Origin: Methanocalculus chunghsingensis
Lineage (GTDB): Archaea; Halobacteriota; Methanomicrobia; Methanomicrobiales; Methanocorpusculaceae
Reading direction: 5' to 3'
NCBI RefSeq assembly: GCF_018132105.1
Contig: NZ_JWHL01000001.1
Location: 186,001-250,000, forward strand
Length of the DNA: 64,000 bases
Shown piece by piece: positions 44,089 to 53,754 of this stretch. How positions within the stretch are numbered: position 1 is the stretch's first letter; every line of letters starts with the position of its first letter. The notes under the pieces are model-generated. The model was not told the origin of the DNA. It did not search any database and saw only the letters and a list, made by a program, of their open reading frames with translations. The translations under genes and the position numbers were made by a program.

Positions 44089-46713
44089 ATGGCATCTCAT
44101 ACACAACTGACCCCGGCGATGAAGCAGTTCTGGGATATGAAGAATCAGTATCCTGACTGTATTCTCCTTGTCAGGATGGGGGATTTTTACGAGACGTTTT
44201 ATGAGGATGCAGTGACCTGTGCACGGGAACTCGACATCGTCCTGACGACACGATCAAAAGATCCCGAGGGGAATCCCATCGCACTTGCGGGTGTGCCGTA
44301 CCATGCCGCAGAGACCTACATCCCACGTCTGGTGCGAAAAGGGTACCGGGTTGCCATCTGCGAACAGGTTGAGGATCCAAAGAAGGCAAAAGGTGTGGTG
44401 AAACGGGATGTTGTCCGGGTTGTGACCCCGGGGTGCGCCATCGACCCGATGATCATCGATGCTCCGGAGTCACGGTACCTGATGGCGATCCTACCGGACA
44501 GGAAGAACGAGTCCTTCGGCATCGCCTGTCTTGAGCTATCAACTGGTGAATTCTTCGTCAGGATGATTCAGAAAGGCGAGGGGAGAATGGGGATCGCCTC
44601 TCTCATCGAGGCGTCCCGGCCTGCTGAGTGTCTCATCCCTGAACGGACCGATCCGGCAGTTACCAGCCTTATCGCCTCTCTTGGGGTAGTCATTACCGAG
44701 CGGAGTCCGGCAGAGTTCGATCCCGCAGATAGCGATACCATCCTCTGCCGGCAGTTCGGTGTCGCATCGCTGGAAGGGTTTGGCCTCCGTGAGATGCCAT
44801 TAGCTGTGGGTGCTGCAGGTGCTGCTTTCTCCTATGCAACCCGTACACAGAAGACTGCACTTCCGCACCTCTCAGAGATCAGGGTGATGCAGCCATCTGA
44901 GGGGATGATCCTGGATGCCGTCACCCAGAGAAACCTTGAGATCACCCGGACAGAACGTGGCGAAAAGAGTCGTTCAACCCTCCTTGGCACGCTTGATCTG
45001 ACGAAGAGCCCGATGGGACGGCGGCGACTCTCAATGGAGATTACCGCACCCCTGACCAGCATATCCGCCATAAATGAACGTCTTGATCTGGTGGAGTGGT
45101 TCATACATCACCCCTTGATCCGATCAGATATTGAAGATCTATTGTCAGAGTGCAGCGATATTGAGCGGATCGCAGGGAGGATCGCCTATGGAAATGCATC
45201 CCCACGTGATCTCCTCTCCCTCGCGGGATCCCTTTCGTCTCTTGTGAGGATCAGAACCTGTCTCTCCGGAGAGGTACCTCCTCTTATGGATAAACTCTCC
45301 CGGGATATCGGACAGTTCGGGGATATCATTGCGCTGATCGAATCTGCAATCGCAGATGACCCCCCGCTCCTCATCCGAAACGGTGGTGTCATCCGTGAGG
45401 GTTATGATCCAACCCTCGACGAGCTCCGGAAGACAGCCGGCTCCGGGAGAGAATGGATTCTTACCCTCCAGCAGTCTGAGCGGGAACGGACCGGGATTAA
45501 ATCGCTGAAGATCGCGTATAATCAGGTATTTGGGTATTATATAGAAGTGACGAAGCCGAATCTCACAAAGGTTCCTCCTGAGTATGAGAGGAAGCAGACG
45601 ACGGCGACAGGGGAGCGTTTTACGCTTCCTGAACTTCGTGAATATGAGCGGACGATTGCCACCGCCGATGAACGGGCACTCCTCCGGGAGGCAGAACTTT
45701 ACATACACCTCATCGAGGAACTCCGCCCGATGGTTCCGGCGTTTCAGAAGGCGGCACGGGCAACGGGGATGATCGATCTCCTCCTCTCATTTGCCCTGGT
45801 TGCAGAGAGGCAGGGGTACACACGCCCGGGCCTGACCGGGGGCGGATCTATCCGGATACGTGGAGGCCGCCATCCCGTCGTCGAGTCGACGGTTACCGGC
45901 GGGTACGTCCCGAATGATACAGACCTCGATACCGTCGGGGATCAGATCCTGATCCTCACAGGGGCGAATATGGCGGGAAAATCCACGTATATGCGTTCTG
46001 TAGCCCTCATCTGTATTATGGCACAGACCGGGAGCTTCGTTCCGGCAGATGCAGCAGAGATCGGGGTGATAGATCGGATATTCACCCGTGTCGGTGCCTC
46101 AGATGATCTCGCAGGCGGGCAGAGCACCTTCATGGTCGAGATGGTGGAGCTTGCATCCATCCTCAGGAATGCCACTGAGCGGAGCCTTATCCTGCTTGAT
46201 GAGATCGGGCGGGGAACGAGTACCGTCGATGGATACAGCATCGCCAGATCCGTCCTTGAGTACCTTCATGGCAAGCGGCCCTCAGGGCCTAAGACCCTCT
46301 TTGCAACACATTTCCATCGGCTCGTCGAGGTTGAGGGGGAGTTATCCCGGGTCCGGAACTACCACTTTGCTGTCAGAGAGACAGAGAAAGAGATCACGTT
46401 CCTTCGAAAACTCATCCCGGGTGCGACAGATCGGAGCTATGGTATCCATGTCGCACGTATTGCCGGTGTCCCAGAGAAGGTTCTCATCCGTGCGGATTCG
46501 ATTCTGAAAGAGGTGCTTGAAGAAGAGGAGCGGGGAGGAACAGAAGGCAGGCGGAGGCCCCGGTATACCCAGCTCCTCATCTCTGATCTGAGTCAGGAGA
46601 AACCTCCGGAGAGTCCTGTCCTTGCAGAACTACGGCAGATAGATATCGATCGTCTCAGTCCCATTGAGGCGTTGAATATCCTTTCTGACCTGAAGAAGAG
46701 AGCTGGTGATTAG
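44089..46713 (+). CDS. mutS: DNA mismatch repair protein MutS
   Basis: An 874-residue MutS1: N-terminal mismatch-binding MGDFYETFYEDA (Phe-x-Glu wedge, about residue 28), connector, clamp and lever domains, then ATPase LTGANMAGKSTYMRSV (Walker A), SLILLDEIGRGTST (Walker B) and ATHFHRL. A longer frame from 43897 runs through the divergent gene and is not used. It recognises mispairs and recruits MutL. Bacterial-type MutSL is found in some methanogens and halophiles. Confidence 0.96.
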   Translation: MASHTQLTPAMKQFWDMKNQYPDCILLVRMGDFYETFYEDAVTCARELDIVLTTRSKDPEGNPIALAGVPYHAAETYIPRLVRKGYRVAICEQVEDPKKAKGVVKRDVVRVVTPGCAIDPMIIDAPESRYLMAILPDRKNESFGIACLELSTGEFFVRMIQKGEGRMGIASLIEASRPAECLIPERTDPAVTSLIASLGVVITERSPAEFDPADSDTILCRQFGVASLEGFGLREMPLAVGAAGAAFSYATRTQKTALPHLSEIRVMQPSEGMILDAVTQRNLEITRTERGEKSRSTLLGTLDLTKSPMGRRRLSMEITAPLTSISAINERLDLVEWFIHHPLIRSDIEDLLSECSDIERIAGRIAYGNASPRDLLSLAGSLSSLVRIRTCLSGEVPPLMDKLSRDIGQFGDIIALIESAIADDPPLLIRNGGVIREGYDPTLDELRKTAGSGREWILTLQQSERERTGIKSLKIAYNQVFGYYIEVTKPNLTKVPPEYERKQTTATGERFTLPELREYERTIATADERALLREAELYIHLIEELRPMVPAFQKAARATGMIDLLLSFALVAERQGYTRPGLTGGGSIRIRGGRHPVVESTVTGGYVPNDTDLDTVGDQILILTGANMAGKSTYMRSVALICIMAQTGSFVPADAAEIGVIDRIFTRVGASDDLAGGQSTFMVEMVELASILRNATERSLILLDEIGRGTSTVDGYSIARSVLEYLHGKRPSGPKTLFATHFHRLVEVEGELSRVRNYHFAVRETEKEITFLRKLIPGATDRSYGIHVARIAGVPEKVLIRADSILKEVLEEEERGGTEGRRRPRYTQLLISDLSQEKPPESPVLAELRQIDIDRLSPIEALNILSDLKKRAGD

Positions 46714-48501
46714 ATGATGGACAATCCAGTCATCCATATTCTTGATGAAGAGACCGTCTCACATATCGCGGCAGGAGAGGTTGTGGAACGGCCGGCATCG
46801 GTTGTGAAGGAACTGGTTGAGAATGCAATCGATGCCGGGGCGTCGAGGATCCGCATCGATATCAGGAGTGACCGGAGCGAGGTCAGACGTATCATCGTCA
46901 CCGATAACGGCATCGGGATGAGTCCGGATGATGCCGAACGTGCTTTTCGACAGCATGCAACGAGCAAGATCAAAACCGCAGACGATCTCGGACTCATCCG
47001 GACACTGGGGTTTCGGGGTGAGGCACTTGCAAGCATCGCTGCAATATCCGAAGTCGTCCTCTCCACGAGAAGAAGAGATGATATTGCAGGAACAGAGGTT
47101 CACCTCTCAGGTGGGGCGATCACCTCAGTTTCTGAGTGTGGAACACCCCCGGGGACGATCCTCGAGGTCTCCGGCCTCTTCTTCAACACACCTGCACGGA
47201 GAAAGTTCCAGAGGACCATCTCAACGGAGCTTGCCCATATCTTCGATATGGTGGAGCGGACGGCACTCTCACATCCCGGGGTCTCTTTTCAGCTCCTTCA
47301 CCAGGAGAAGGAGAAGTTCCGGACCTCAGGACGGGGGGATCTCCTTGATACGATTCAGAGCCTCTTTGGGGCAGATCTCTCCCGCCGACTCATTGAGGTT
47401 CTGCCAGCTCCGGGTGGAATCTCCATATCCGGGTTTATAGCGTACCCTCTTGTATCACAGAGGGGGAGATCCTCGGTGTATCTCTCGGTGAATGGTCGCC
47501 AGATAACCTCTCCCTCCCTTGCACGTGCGATCCGGGATGGCTTTGGGGAGAGTCTCCCAAAGGGTGAATATCCGTTTGCTGTCATCGACTGCAGGATGGA
47601 TCCCGAAGAGGTCGATGTGAACGTCCATCCAACCAAGAAGGAGGTCCGGTTTTCATCAGAACGGGCTGTTGCTGATACGGTACGGGGAGCTGTCCGTTCT
47701 GCCCTGACGACCTCGGGTTCATTTCAGGTGCCGGAGATCAGGCAGAATCCGGCACCTGTCCCGATCAGAGATGGGGAACTCCATCATCCGGAACCGGTAT
47801 TACGAACGGCTTCAGGTGCCGTGGAATTCCCCCGGCAGCCCGTCGTCGCCGAAGGAAAGGGTATTTATGGCCGAACCGACCGGCAGCTTCGCCAGACCGA
47901 GCTTCCCAGGAAGAGTCAGGAGATTCCACCCATCCCGTCAGTTCTCGGGCAGATTGATGGAACCTACATCCTCGCCGCGGGAAAGGATGGGGGTCTGCTG
48001 ATCATCGATCAGCATGCAGCGCATGAAAAGATCGTATATGACAATCTCCGGAAGCAGACGGATGGTACAACCGCGTATCAGCATCTCCTTGAACCGGTGA
48101 CGATCAGCCTTTCACGCAAGGATTCAGCCCTTCTCAAGGATGCACTAGAGGATATCGCTTCTGCCGGTATCATCCTTGAGGAGTTCGGTGGTGATACCTG
48201 GATGGTCCGTGCAGTACCGGCAGACGGAGTGAAGCTTGAAGAAGCTGATGAGATCCGATCGCTTCTTCTTGAATTGATTGAGGGTGTTCGGGGACCTGCA
48301 GGGGATCGACGCCTCCGGATGTACCAGACGATCGCCTGCAGAGCAGCGATCAAGGGAAATACCCTCCTCTCACAGGAGCAGATGGAACGACTCCTCTCCC
48401 AGCTCTTCACTGCTGCCCCTCCGTATACCTGCCCCCATGGGAGGCCAGCTGTTATCAGCTATGCGCCATCGGATCTTGAGCAGCTCTTCAGGCGAAGGTA
48501 G
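46714..48501 (+). CDS. mutL: DNA mismatch repair protein MutL
   Basis: A 595-residue GHKL ATPase: VENAIDAGASRIRI and DNGIGM, LGFRGEALASIAAI, and NVHPTKKEVRFS. The C-terminal domain has LIIDQHAAHEKIVYD (compare DQHA-x2-E-x4-E of endonucleolytic MutL; here the last E is D) and YTCPHGRP. This suggests a nicking MutL, fitting the absence of mutH. It starts right after the mutS stop, so the two are coupled. Confidence 0.95.
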   Translation: MMDNPVIHILDEETVSHIAAGEVVERPASVVKELVENAIDAGASRIRIDIRSDRSEVRRIIVTDNGIGMSPDDAERAFRQHATSKIKTADDLGLIRTLGFRGEALASIAAISEVVLSTRRRDDIAGTEVHLSGGAITSVSECGTPPGTILEVSGLFFNTPARRKFQRTISTELAHIFDMVERTALSHPGVSFQLLHQEKEKFRTSGRGDLLDTIQSLFGADLSRRLIEVLPAPGGISISGFIAYPLVSQRGRSSVYLSVNGRQITSPSLARAIRDGFGESLPKGEYPFAVIDCRMDPEEVDVNVHPTKKEVRFSSERAVADTVRGAVRSALTTSGSFQVPEIRQNPAPVPIRDGELHHPEPVLRTASGAVEFPRQPVVAEGKGIYGRTDRQLRQTELPRKSQEIPPIPSVLGQIDGTYILAAGKDGGLLIIDQHAAHEKIVYDNLRKQTDGTTAYQHLLEPVTISLSRKDSALLKDALEDIASAGIILEEFGGDTWMVRAVPADGVKLEEADEIRSLLLELIEGVRGPAGDRRLRMYQTIACRAAIKGNTLLSQEQMERLLSQLFTAAPPYTCPHGRPAVISYAPSDLEQLFRRR

Positions 48502-48550
48502 GATGAAAAAGGGCACATTGATTATCACCTCCTGCCTCACATGATATACT

Positions 48551-49861
48551 GTGAAATGGGGGATTCTTGGTGGCGGGCTGACTGGTGTGACGCTCGCCCG
48601 GCTATTGCATGAGGCAGGAGAGGACCCGGTTGTCTTTGAGAAGGAGGACCGGATTGGTGGTCTCTGCCGTTCCATGCGTCAGGATGGCTTCACCTTTGAT
48701 CAGGGTGGTTCACATATTATCTTCTCACGTGACACCGATGTGCTCACGTTCATGCATTCCGTTCTTGATACCAATAAGGCTGAGCGGAAGCGAAATACGA
48801 AGATTTTTTATAAAGACCTCCTTGTGACATATCCTTTCGAGAACGGGCTCTATGAACTTCCTAAAGAGGATCTCTTCCTCTGCATCAACGAATATATCAG
48901 GACACTCATCGCCGCTGAAAAAGGGGAGATTCCCGCTCCTGAAAACTTCCGTGAATGGATTTATTGCACCTTCGGCCGGGGGATAGCTGAATGTTATCTT
49001 GTTCCATATAACGAAAAGATCTGGAACTATCCGACAGAACGGATGTCGGCACACTGGATGGAAGGGCGCGTTCCACGCCCCCCTGTTGAGGATATCATCC
49101 GGTCTGCGACCGGAATTCCAACAGAAGGATATACCCATCAGTCGGTCTTCTGCTATCCTGTCGAGGGGGGAATCGAAGCCCTTGTATCGGCAATTGCAGA
49201 TCCGATCAAGGGGAAGATACATACTGACTGTGCAGTCAGCTCTCTTCGAAAGGATGGGGACGTATGGTTCATCGGAGATGGAAAGGACGAGTATCGGGTC
49301 GATGCGGTCATCTCCACGATCCCGCTCCAGTATCTCCTGCCAACTCTTTCTGAAATCCCTTCTTCGGTCGTGGAGGCCTGTAATAATCTCCGTTACAACT
49401 CCCTCATCTCGGTCTGTATCGGATTTGAAGGGAGGGTCCCTCCCCTCTCCTGGGTTTATATCCCTGACAGCGCCACAGGCCATTTCAACCGGATATCATT
49501 CCCATCAAACTACAGTGATGCGGTCGCCCCGCCCGGCCATGCATCGATCCTTGCCGAGATCACTTATAATGACGGAGATGTCATCTCAGAGCTGACCGAT
49601 GAGGAGATACTCGATGATACCATCTCTCACCTGATCCGGATGGGCTTCATCCCTGAGGATGCCAATATAGTCACCCGTTCGGTCGCCCGTTCGGAGTTTG
49701 CCTACGTCGTCTATGATCTTGAGTACCTCAGGAATATTCAGATTGTGCGGTCCTATCTTGAGGATCTCGGCATCCACCTCGTCGGGCGTTTCTCGCAGTT
49801 TGAATATCTCAACATGGATGGTTGTATCCGTAGTGCTCTTCAGTTTATGGAGGAATTATGA
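48551..49861 (+). CDS. FAD-dependent oxidoreductase (UDP-galactopyranose mutase/protoporphyrinogen-oxidase-like)
   Basis: A 436-residue flavoprotein. N-terminal FAD motif GILGGGLTGVTLARLLHEAG with the GxGxxG pattern and an acidic end, IGGLCRSM, FDQGGSHIIF, then EKIWNYPTERMSAHWMEGRV (about 150-170) like UGM-type enzymes. GTG start with no clear ribosome site. It overlaps the next GT4 gene by four bases, so a sugar or isoprenoid-linked role is likely; true UGM is usually about 370-390 residues. Function not certain. Confidence 0.75.
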   Translation: MKWGILGGGLTGVTLARLLHEAGEDPVVFEKEDRIGGLCRSMRQDGFTFDQGGSHIIFSRDTDVLTFMHSVLDTNKAERKRNTKIFYKDLLVTYPFENGLYELPKEDLFLCINEYIRTLIAAEKGEIPAPENFREWIYCTFGRGIAECYLVPYNEKIWNYPTERMSAHWMEGRVPRPPVEDIIRSATGIPTEGYTHQSVFCYPVEGGIEALVSAIADPIKGKIHTDCAVSSLRKDGDVWFIGDGKDEYRVDAVISTIPLQYLLPTLSEIPSSVVEACNNLRYNSLISVCIGFEGRVPPLSWVYIPDSATGHFNRISFPSNYSDAVAPPGHASILAEITYNDGDVISELTDEEILDDTISHLIRMGFIPEDANIVTRSVARSEFAYVVYDLEYLRNIQIVRSYLEDLGIHLVGRFSQFEYLNMDGCIRSALQFMEEL

Positions 49862-50838
49862 GAGTGAATATCTTTGTTGAGGATATCTTCTTCTTCAAGT
49901 ACCTCGGCTGTTCAACCCTGGCAAAGACACTCTTTCGGGGGATATCTGCATCAAACTCTATTGATGCTCACTGGAACTCCTATAATGCCGATTTTGATCT
50001 TGTTCATTATCATAGCTTCGGACCGATGACGCTCACCCATAAATCATATAGTGATGGGGTCAAGGTTCTGACGGCACACTCGACCCCCCGTTTAAATGAC
50101 GGCAACATCGCCTTCTCTTCCTTCATAAACAACCAGTATCCGAAGATCTACTCGAAGTTCGATCATATCATCGCAATCACACCCCCAAGCCTGCGCGAGA
50201 TCAAGGAGATGCTCCCCGATATGGAGACAACCCTTATTCCAAACGGGGTGGATCGAGAGAAGTTCAGGCCCGACAAGGAGAAGAGAGACCGCTTCCGGGG
50301 GTTCATCGGGGTTTTGGACACAGATATCGTCGTCCTGACTGTAGCACAGGAGACGCCGAGAAAAGGGATCTATGATTTCCTCAACCTTGCAAAGCTTTTC
50401 CCTGATGTCACCTTCGTCTGGGTTGGAGGGTACCCATACAGCATCTTCTCAAAGGATTATGCAAAGATCGAGTACTGTAAGCGAAATGCAGGAAAGAACG
50501 TCATATTCACCGGATTTGTTCCTGATATCACCGAGGCGTATGCAGGAGCCGATATCTTCCTGATGCCGTCGTTTGCCGAGATCATGCCGATGGTCCTCCT
50601 TGAAGCTCTCTCAAGTGGCGTTCCGGTCATCGCCCGTGACATCCCGGAGTTTCGGGAGGTCTTTGGGTGTGCTGCCCTCCTCTTCTCGGATATTGAAGGG
50701 GCGGCAGCCCATCTGAGGGATGAGCCAGAGATCAGGCGTATCCGAACCATCGCGAGGCCATTTACGGAACGGTATGATATCAGGAAGATTGCAGACGAGC
50801 ATATTGCGACATACAGAAGACTGGTGAACGAGGCATGA
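49858..50838 (+). CDS. Glycosyltransferase family 4 protein
   Basis: A 326-residue GT-B enzyme, on the short side: DFDLVHYHSFGPMTLTHKSY, IAITPPSLREIKEML, PNGVDREKFRPD, and donor half with TVAQETPRKGIYDFLNLAKL, VWVGGYP, PSFAEIMPMVLLEALSSGVP (E-x7-E). Acceptor and sugar unknown. ATGA coupling with both neighbours suggests one glycan- or glycolipid-assembly unit. Confidence 0.88.
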   Translation: MRVNIFVEDIFFFKYLGCSTLAKTLFRGISASNSIDAHWNSYNADFDLVHYHSFGPMTLTHKSYSDGVKVLTAHSTPRLNDGNIAFSSFINNQYPKIYSKFDHIIAITPPSLREIKEMLPDMETTLIPNGVDREKFRPDKEKRDRFRGFIGVLDTDIVVLTVAQETPRKGIYDFLNLAKLFPDVTFVWVGGYPYSIFSKDYAKIEYCKRNAGKNVIFTGFVPDITEAYAGADIFLMPSFAEIMPMVLLEALSSGVPVIARDIPEFREVFGCAALLFSDIEGAAAHLRDEPEIRRIRTIARPFTERYDIRKIADEHIATYRRLVNEA

Positions 50839-51533
50839 TATCTGTCATTGTACCAACCTATAACGAAGAGGGAAATATCGAGGCCTGCCTTCAGAGCCTC
50901 TCAGACCAGACGATCCCACGATCGGACTATGAGATCATCGTCGTCGATGGCAACTCACGCGATGCAACCCGGACTATTGCAGAGAAGTATGCAGACTCGG
51001 TCTTCATCCAGACCAGTGCAAAGGTCGGCGGTGCACGCAACGATGGTGCTGTAGCATCAAAGGGGGATATCATCGCAACGACGGATGCCGACTGCCTCCT
51101 GCCGAGAGACTGGATTGAGCGTGTTGCAGCAGGATTTTCCGATCCTGAGGTAGTACAGCTGTATGGCCTTGTGGATCCACGTGAGCCTGGAATCAGGCAT
51201 ATCATCTCGCTCGCCTTTGCCAACGCCTTCTCTCGGATTGGGCACTCTACGAACACCCTTTATTATACACTCGGATGCAACACGGCATTTCGGAGGGAGT
51301 CCTTCTTTGAGGCAGGGATGTACCGGACCATCGATGCAGGGGATGATCTTGAGATTGCGCGACGAATGAGAAAGCTTGGCAGGGTCCGGCTCGACAGCAG
51401 GCTCCGTGTCCGGTTCTCTATGAGGCGTTATGTCCAGTTTGGGACGCTCAAATCCCTGTATGAATGGCTCTATATCACCGTGAAGGGTGGGGATGATGAG
51501 AAGTACCAGTACTCCAGGCGTGAGTACAAGTGA
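50835..51533 (+). CDS. Glycosyltransferase family 2 protein
   Basis: A 232-residue GT-A enzyme: ISVIVPTYNEEGNIEACLQS, IIVVDGNSRDATRTIAE, TTDADCLLPRDWIE (DxD-like metal motif) and NTAFRRESFFEAG. No membrane domain, though the C-terminal KSLYEWLYITVK may bind the membrane. Ends immediately before the convergent radical SAM gene with no gap. Confidence 0.88.
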   Translation: MISVIVPTYNEEGNIEACLQSLSDQTIPRSDYEIIVVDGNSRDATRTIAEKYADSVFIQTSAKVGGARNDGAVASKGDIIATTDADCLLPRDWIERVAAGFSDPEVVQLYGLVDPREPGIRHIISLAFANAFSRIGHSTNTLYYTLGCNTAFRRESFFEAGMYRTIDAGDDLEIARRMRKLGRVRLDSRLRVRFSMRRYVQFGTLKSLYEWLYITVKGGDDEKYQYSRREYK

Positions 51534-52565
51534 TTAGAAGAGGCGTGTCTGTCTGCTTCCGGCAATCGAAAGATACGGGAGTGCATGCCTGAGGATAACC
51601 CCTGCCTCCTTCAGGAGTGCCGGTGATATCTCCCTCCCTCTCTCTCTGAGTACCAGAATACGTTCTGCTGCCTTGGGCCCGATACCGGGGATCCTGAGCA
51701 ATTCCTCCCTGCTACCTGATGCCGGGTCAAGAAGGTGTGATTCGGCTGCATGTATCTTCGGATCGCCCGGGAGGAGCATCCCATCATTACCAAAGGCAGG
51801 ACGAAGTTCCTCTTCATTGTATCCATATGAGCGAATCAGTGCATCGACGGCATAGAGCCCTTTTACACGTGCCGGATCTGCTCTTTCTGCCCCCTGAAGC
51901 GGGGTCTTCTTAAGGGGCGTAAAGCCGGAATAATAGATTCTGGCAGGCTGGTATTTCCGGTATTCAGACGCGATGAAGGAGAGGATCTCATCATCGCCTT
52001 CTCCTGCAGCCCCGACGACGATCTGGGTGGTATGCCTGCCGGGTGCTTCTTCTGCAATCCATGCATGCCTTCTCAGGAGGTCGGATTCATAGTTCTTTAC
52101 AGATGCGATCTCAGAGAGGCGACTTTTACCAACTGCTTCGAGATTGATACTTATCCGATTCGCAATACGTGCCGCCTCGGCGATATCCCCTCGTAATGCT
52201 CCGGGTACAATCTTCAGGTGGAGGTATCCGGTAAAGCCACCCTGCCTGAGGAGTTCTCCGGTCCGGAGGAGCTTCTCCATACTCTCATCAGTATCACGGG
52301 GGATACCTGTTGAGAGGAAGAGGCCGTCTATCACTTTTTCCCTCCAGAGCTGGAGGACAAGCGAGGCGAGTTCGTCTGGAGAGAAGGAGACGGGTGATTC
52401 GTTTCTGCATATGGCACAATATGCACAGTCAAAACTACAGCCCCCATCAAGAAGGCACTTCAGATACCGTCCTTTTACCATACCTGAGCGCATATCTCCG
52501 TTTGGGAGGGTGAGATCGAAGCAGGATCGTGAGAGTACCCTGAGCTTCCGAAGCTGTTCTGACAT
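51534..52565 (-). CDS. Radical SAM protein with HhH domain, putative DNA modification/repair
   Basis: A 343-residue protein. The radical SAM cluster is GGCSFDCAYCAICRN (C-x3-C-x2-C, about residue 43), followed by FLSTGIPRDTDESMEKLL. The C-terminus has a helix-hairpin-helix, ELLRIPGIGPKAAERILVLR, which binds DNA. The layout is that of the rSAM_link_UDG (TIGR03916) group, usually next to a uracil-DNA-glycosylase-like gene; none adjoins here. Function of the group is undefined. Stop codon abuts the convergent GT2 gene. Confidence 0.8.
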   Translation of the reverse strand: MSEQLRKLRVLSRSCFDLTLPNGDMRSGMVKGRYLKCLLDGGCSFDCAYCAICRNESPVSFSPDELASLVLQLWREKVIDGLFLSTGIPRDTDESMEKLLRTGELLRQGGFTGYLHLKIVPGALRGDIAEAARIANRISINLEAVGKSRLSEIASVKNYESDLLRRHAWIAEEAPGRHTTQIVVGAAGEGDDEILSFIASEYRKYQPARIYYSGFTPLKKTPLQGAERADPARVKGLYAVDALIRSYGYNEEELRPAFGNDGMLLPGDPKIHAAESHLLDPASGSREELLRIPGIGPKAAERILVLRERGREISPALLKEAGVILRHALPYLSIAGSRQTRLF

Positions 52566-52716
52566 TCCAGGTGATCATCTGAGGGAAGAGATGATAGTCT
52601 CAAGGGCCGGAGGGTGAAAGTGTTCTTCCCTTCTGATGATGGAGCGAAAGCGGGTTTTCGACCAGCGGGAGAAGTCTTATATTCACCCTCTCCCTCTCAC
52701 TCTTCTGGAGAATAGT

Positions 52717-52935
52717 ATGAGGGAGTTGGTCTGTACTATCTGTGGAAAGAAAGCAGTTGGGTGTCAGGTGTTTGGCTGCTGCGGATCCTATGTCTGCCAT
52801 GAACATGCAGATAAACCTCTGCAGGATCTGAAACCCGGAGAGAAGCTCGATCTCGGTGGGAGATATTACCTTCGCTTGAAAGATGAATCCAATGAGGAGG
52901 TTGATACCTCTGTTGATACGGAGGGGGTGGAGTAA
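52717..52935 (+). CDS. Small Cys-rich putative zinc-binding protein
   Basis: A 72-residue protein: VCTICGKKAVGCQVFGCCGS then YVCHEHADKP gives six Cys and two His in a CxxC-x7-C-x4-CC-x4-CxxH arrangement, likely a small treble-clef-like zinc site. The C-terminal half is acidic. ATG 52717 follows GGAG; an upstream start (52636) in frame lies in the divergent promoter region. A TATA-like tcttatattc sits at about 52675. Function unknown. Confidence 0.65.
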   Translation: MRELVCTICGKKAVGCQVFGCCGSYVCHEHADKPLQDLKPGEKLDLGGRYYLRLKDESNEEVDTSVDTEGVE

Positions 52936-52945
52936 TCAGCCAGAG

Positions 52946-52963
52946 GCCGGGGATTCCCCCGGC
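52946..52963. terminator. Strong hairpin between convergent genes
   Basis: GCCGGGG (52946-52952) pairs with CCCCGGC (52957-52963) around a 4-base loop. It lies in the 31-base gap between the convergent Cys-rich gene and ABC permease gene and may end both transcripts, though there is no U-run. Confidence 0.5.
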
Positions 52964-52966
52964 ACC

Positions 52967-53749
52967 TTAAATGATAAGTCTCCTCCTCATCAGGTTCAGC
53001 CCGATCACAAAGAAGATTGCCGCAACCCCGATGATCCAGATGATGTTATAGAGGATCAGGGGCGAAAATTCCGCTGCTGTGATGGCCCGGTTCAGGCTGA
53101 CGACGTTGGCAAGGGGGAGGAGGCCGAATGCAAAGTACTGAAGTGACTCCGGAAGTATGGATATTGGGAAGAATGTCCCTGAGAAGAGGAACATTGGGGT
53201 GATGAAGAGAAATGCCGGATAGTTGAGGGAGTCGATGCTCGGGGTGATTGCAGTAAAGCAGATGCCGATACTGGCAAAGAGGATGCCTGCCGGGATGGCA
53301 CAGGGGATCAGAAGCAGCGAGATCGGCAGATCGATGACTCCAAAGAGGAAGAGGACCGGTATCATCAGTCCGGCATAGATTGTCCCTCGGGTGGCACCCC
53401 AGAGAATCTCGCCGGTGACAATATCCTCAATTGAGAGCGGTGTTGCGATGATCGCATCAAATGTCTTCTGATAATACATTCTCACATAGCTTGAATAGGT
53501 ACACTCAAAGAAGGCTGAGTACATAACCGATATCGAGACGAGAGCCGGGGCAATGAAGACAGGATAGGGGATGCCGTTCACATCCTCGATGAGTGCCCCG
53601 ACACCATACCCGAGAGCGAGAAGATAGAGGACGGGCTCGACGAATGGAGGGATGAAGTTGACTTTATACGTCCTGATGAATGCGTCAAAGTTCCTCCGCC
53701 AGACAGCCAGTGACCCTCTTGAGATCTCAGTTAATCCAAAGTATCCCAT
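52967..53749 (-). CDS. ABC-2-type exporter permease
   Basis: A 260-residue membrane protein with six helices, in the DrrB/ABC-2 style: FEPVLYLLALGYGVGALI-like opening (EPVLYLLALGYG), and MFLFSGTFFPISILPESLQY near helix 5, a family mark. Pairs with the ATPase gene five bases upstream to export lipids, drugs or polysaccharide. Substrate unknown. Confidence 0.88.
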   Translation of the reverse strand: MGYFGLTEISRGSLAVWRRNFDAFIRTYKVNFIPPFVEPVLYLLALGYGVGALIEDVNGIPYPVFIAPALVSISVMYSAFFECTYSSYVRMYYQKTFDAIIATPLSIEDIVTGEILWGATRGTIYAGLMIPVLFLFGVIDLPISLLLIPCAIPAGILFASIGICFTAITPSIDSLNYPAFLFITPMFLFSGTFFPISILPESLQYFAFGLLPLANVVSLNRAITAAEFSPLILYNIIWIIGVAAIFFVIGLNLMRRRLII

Positions 53750-53754
53750 ATCTT

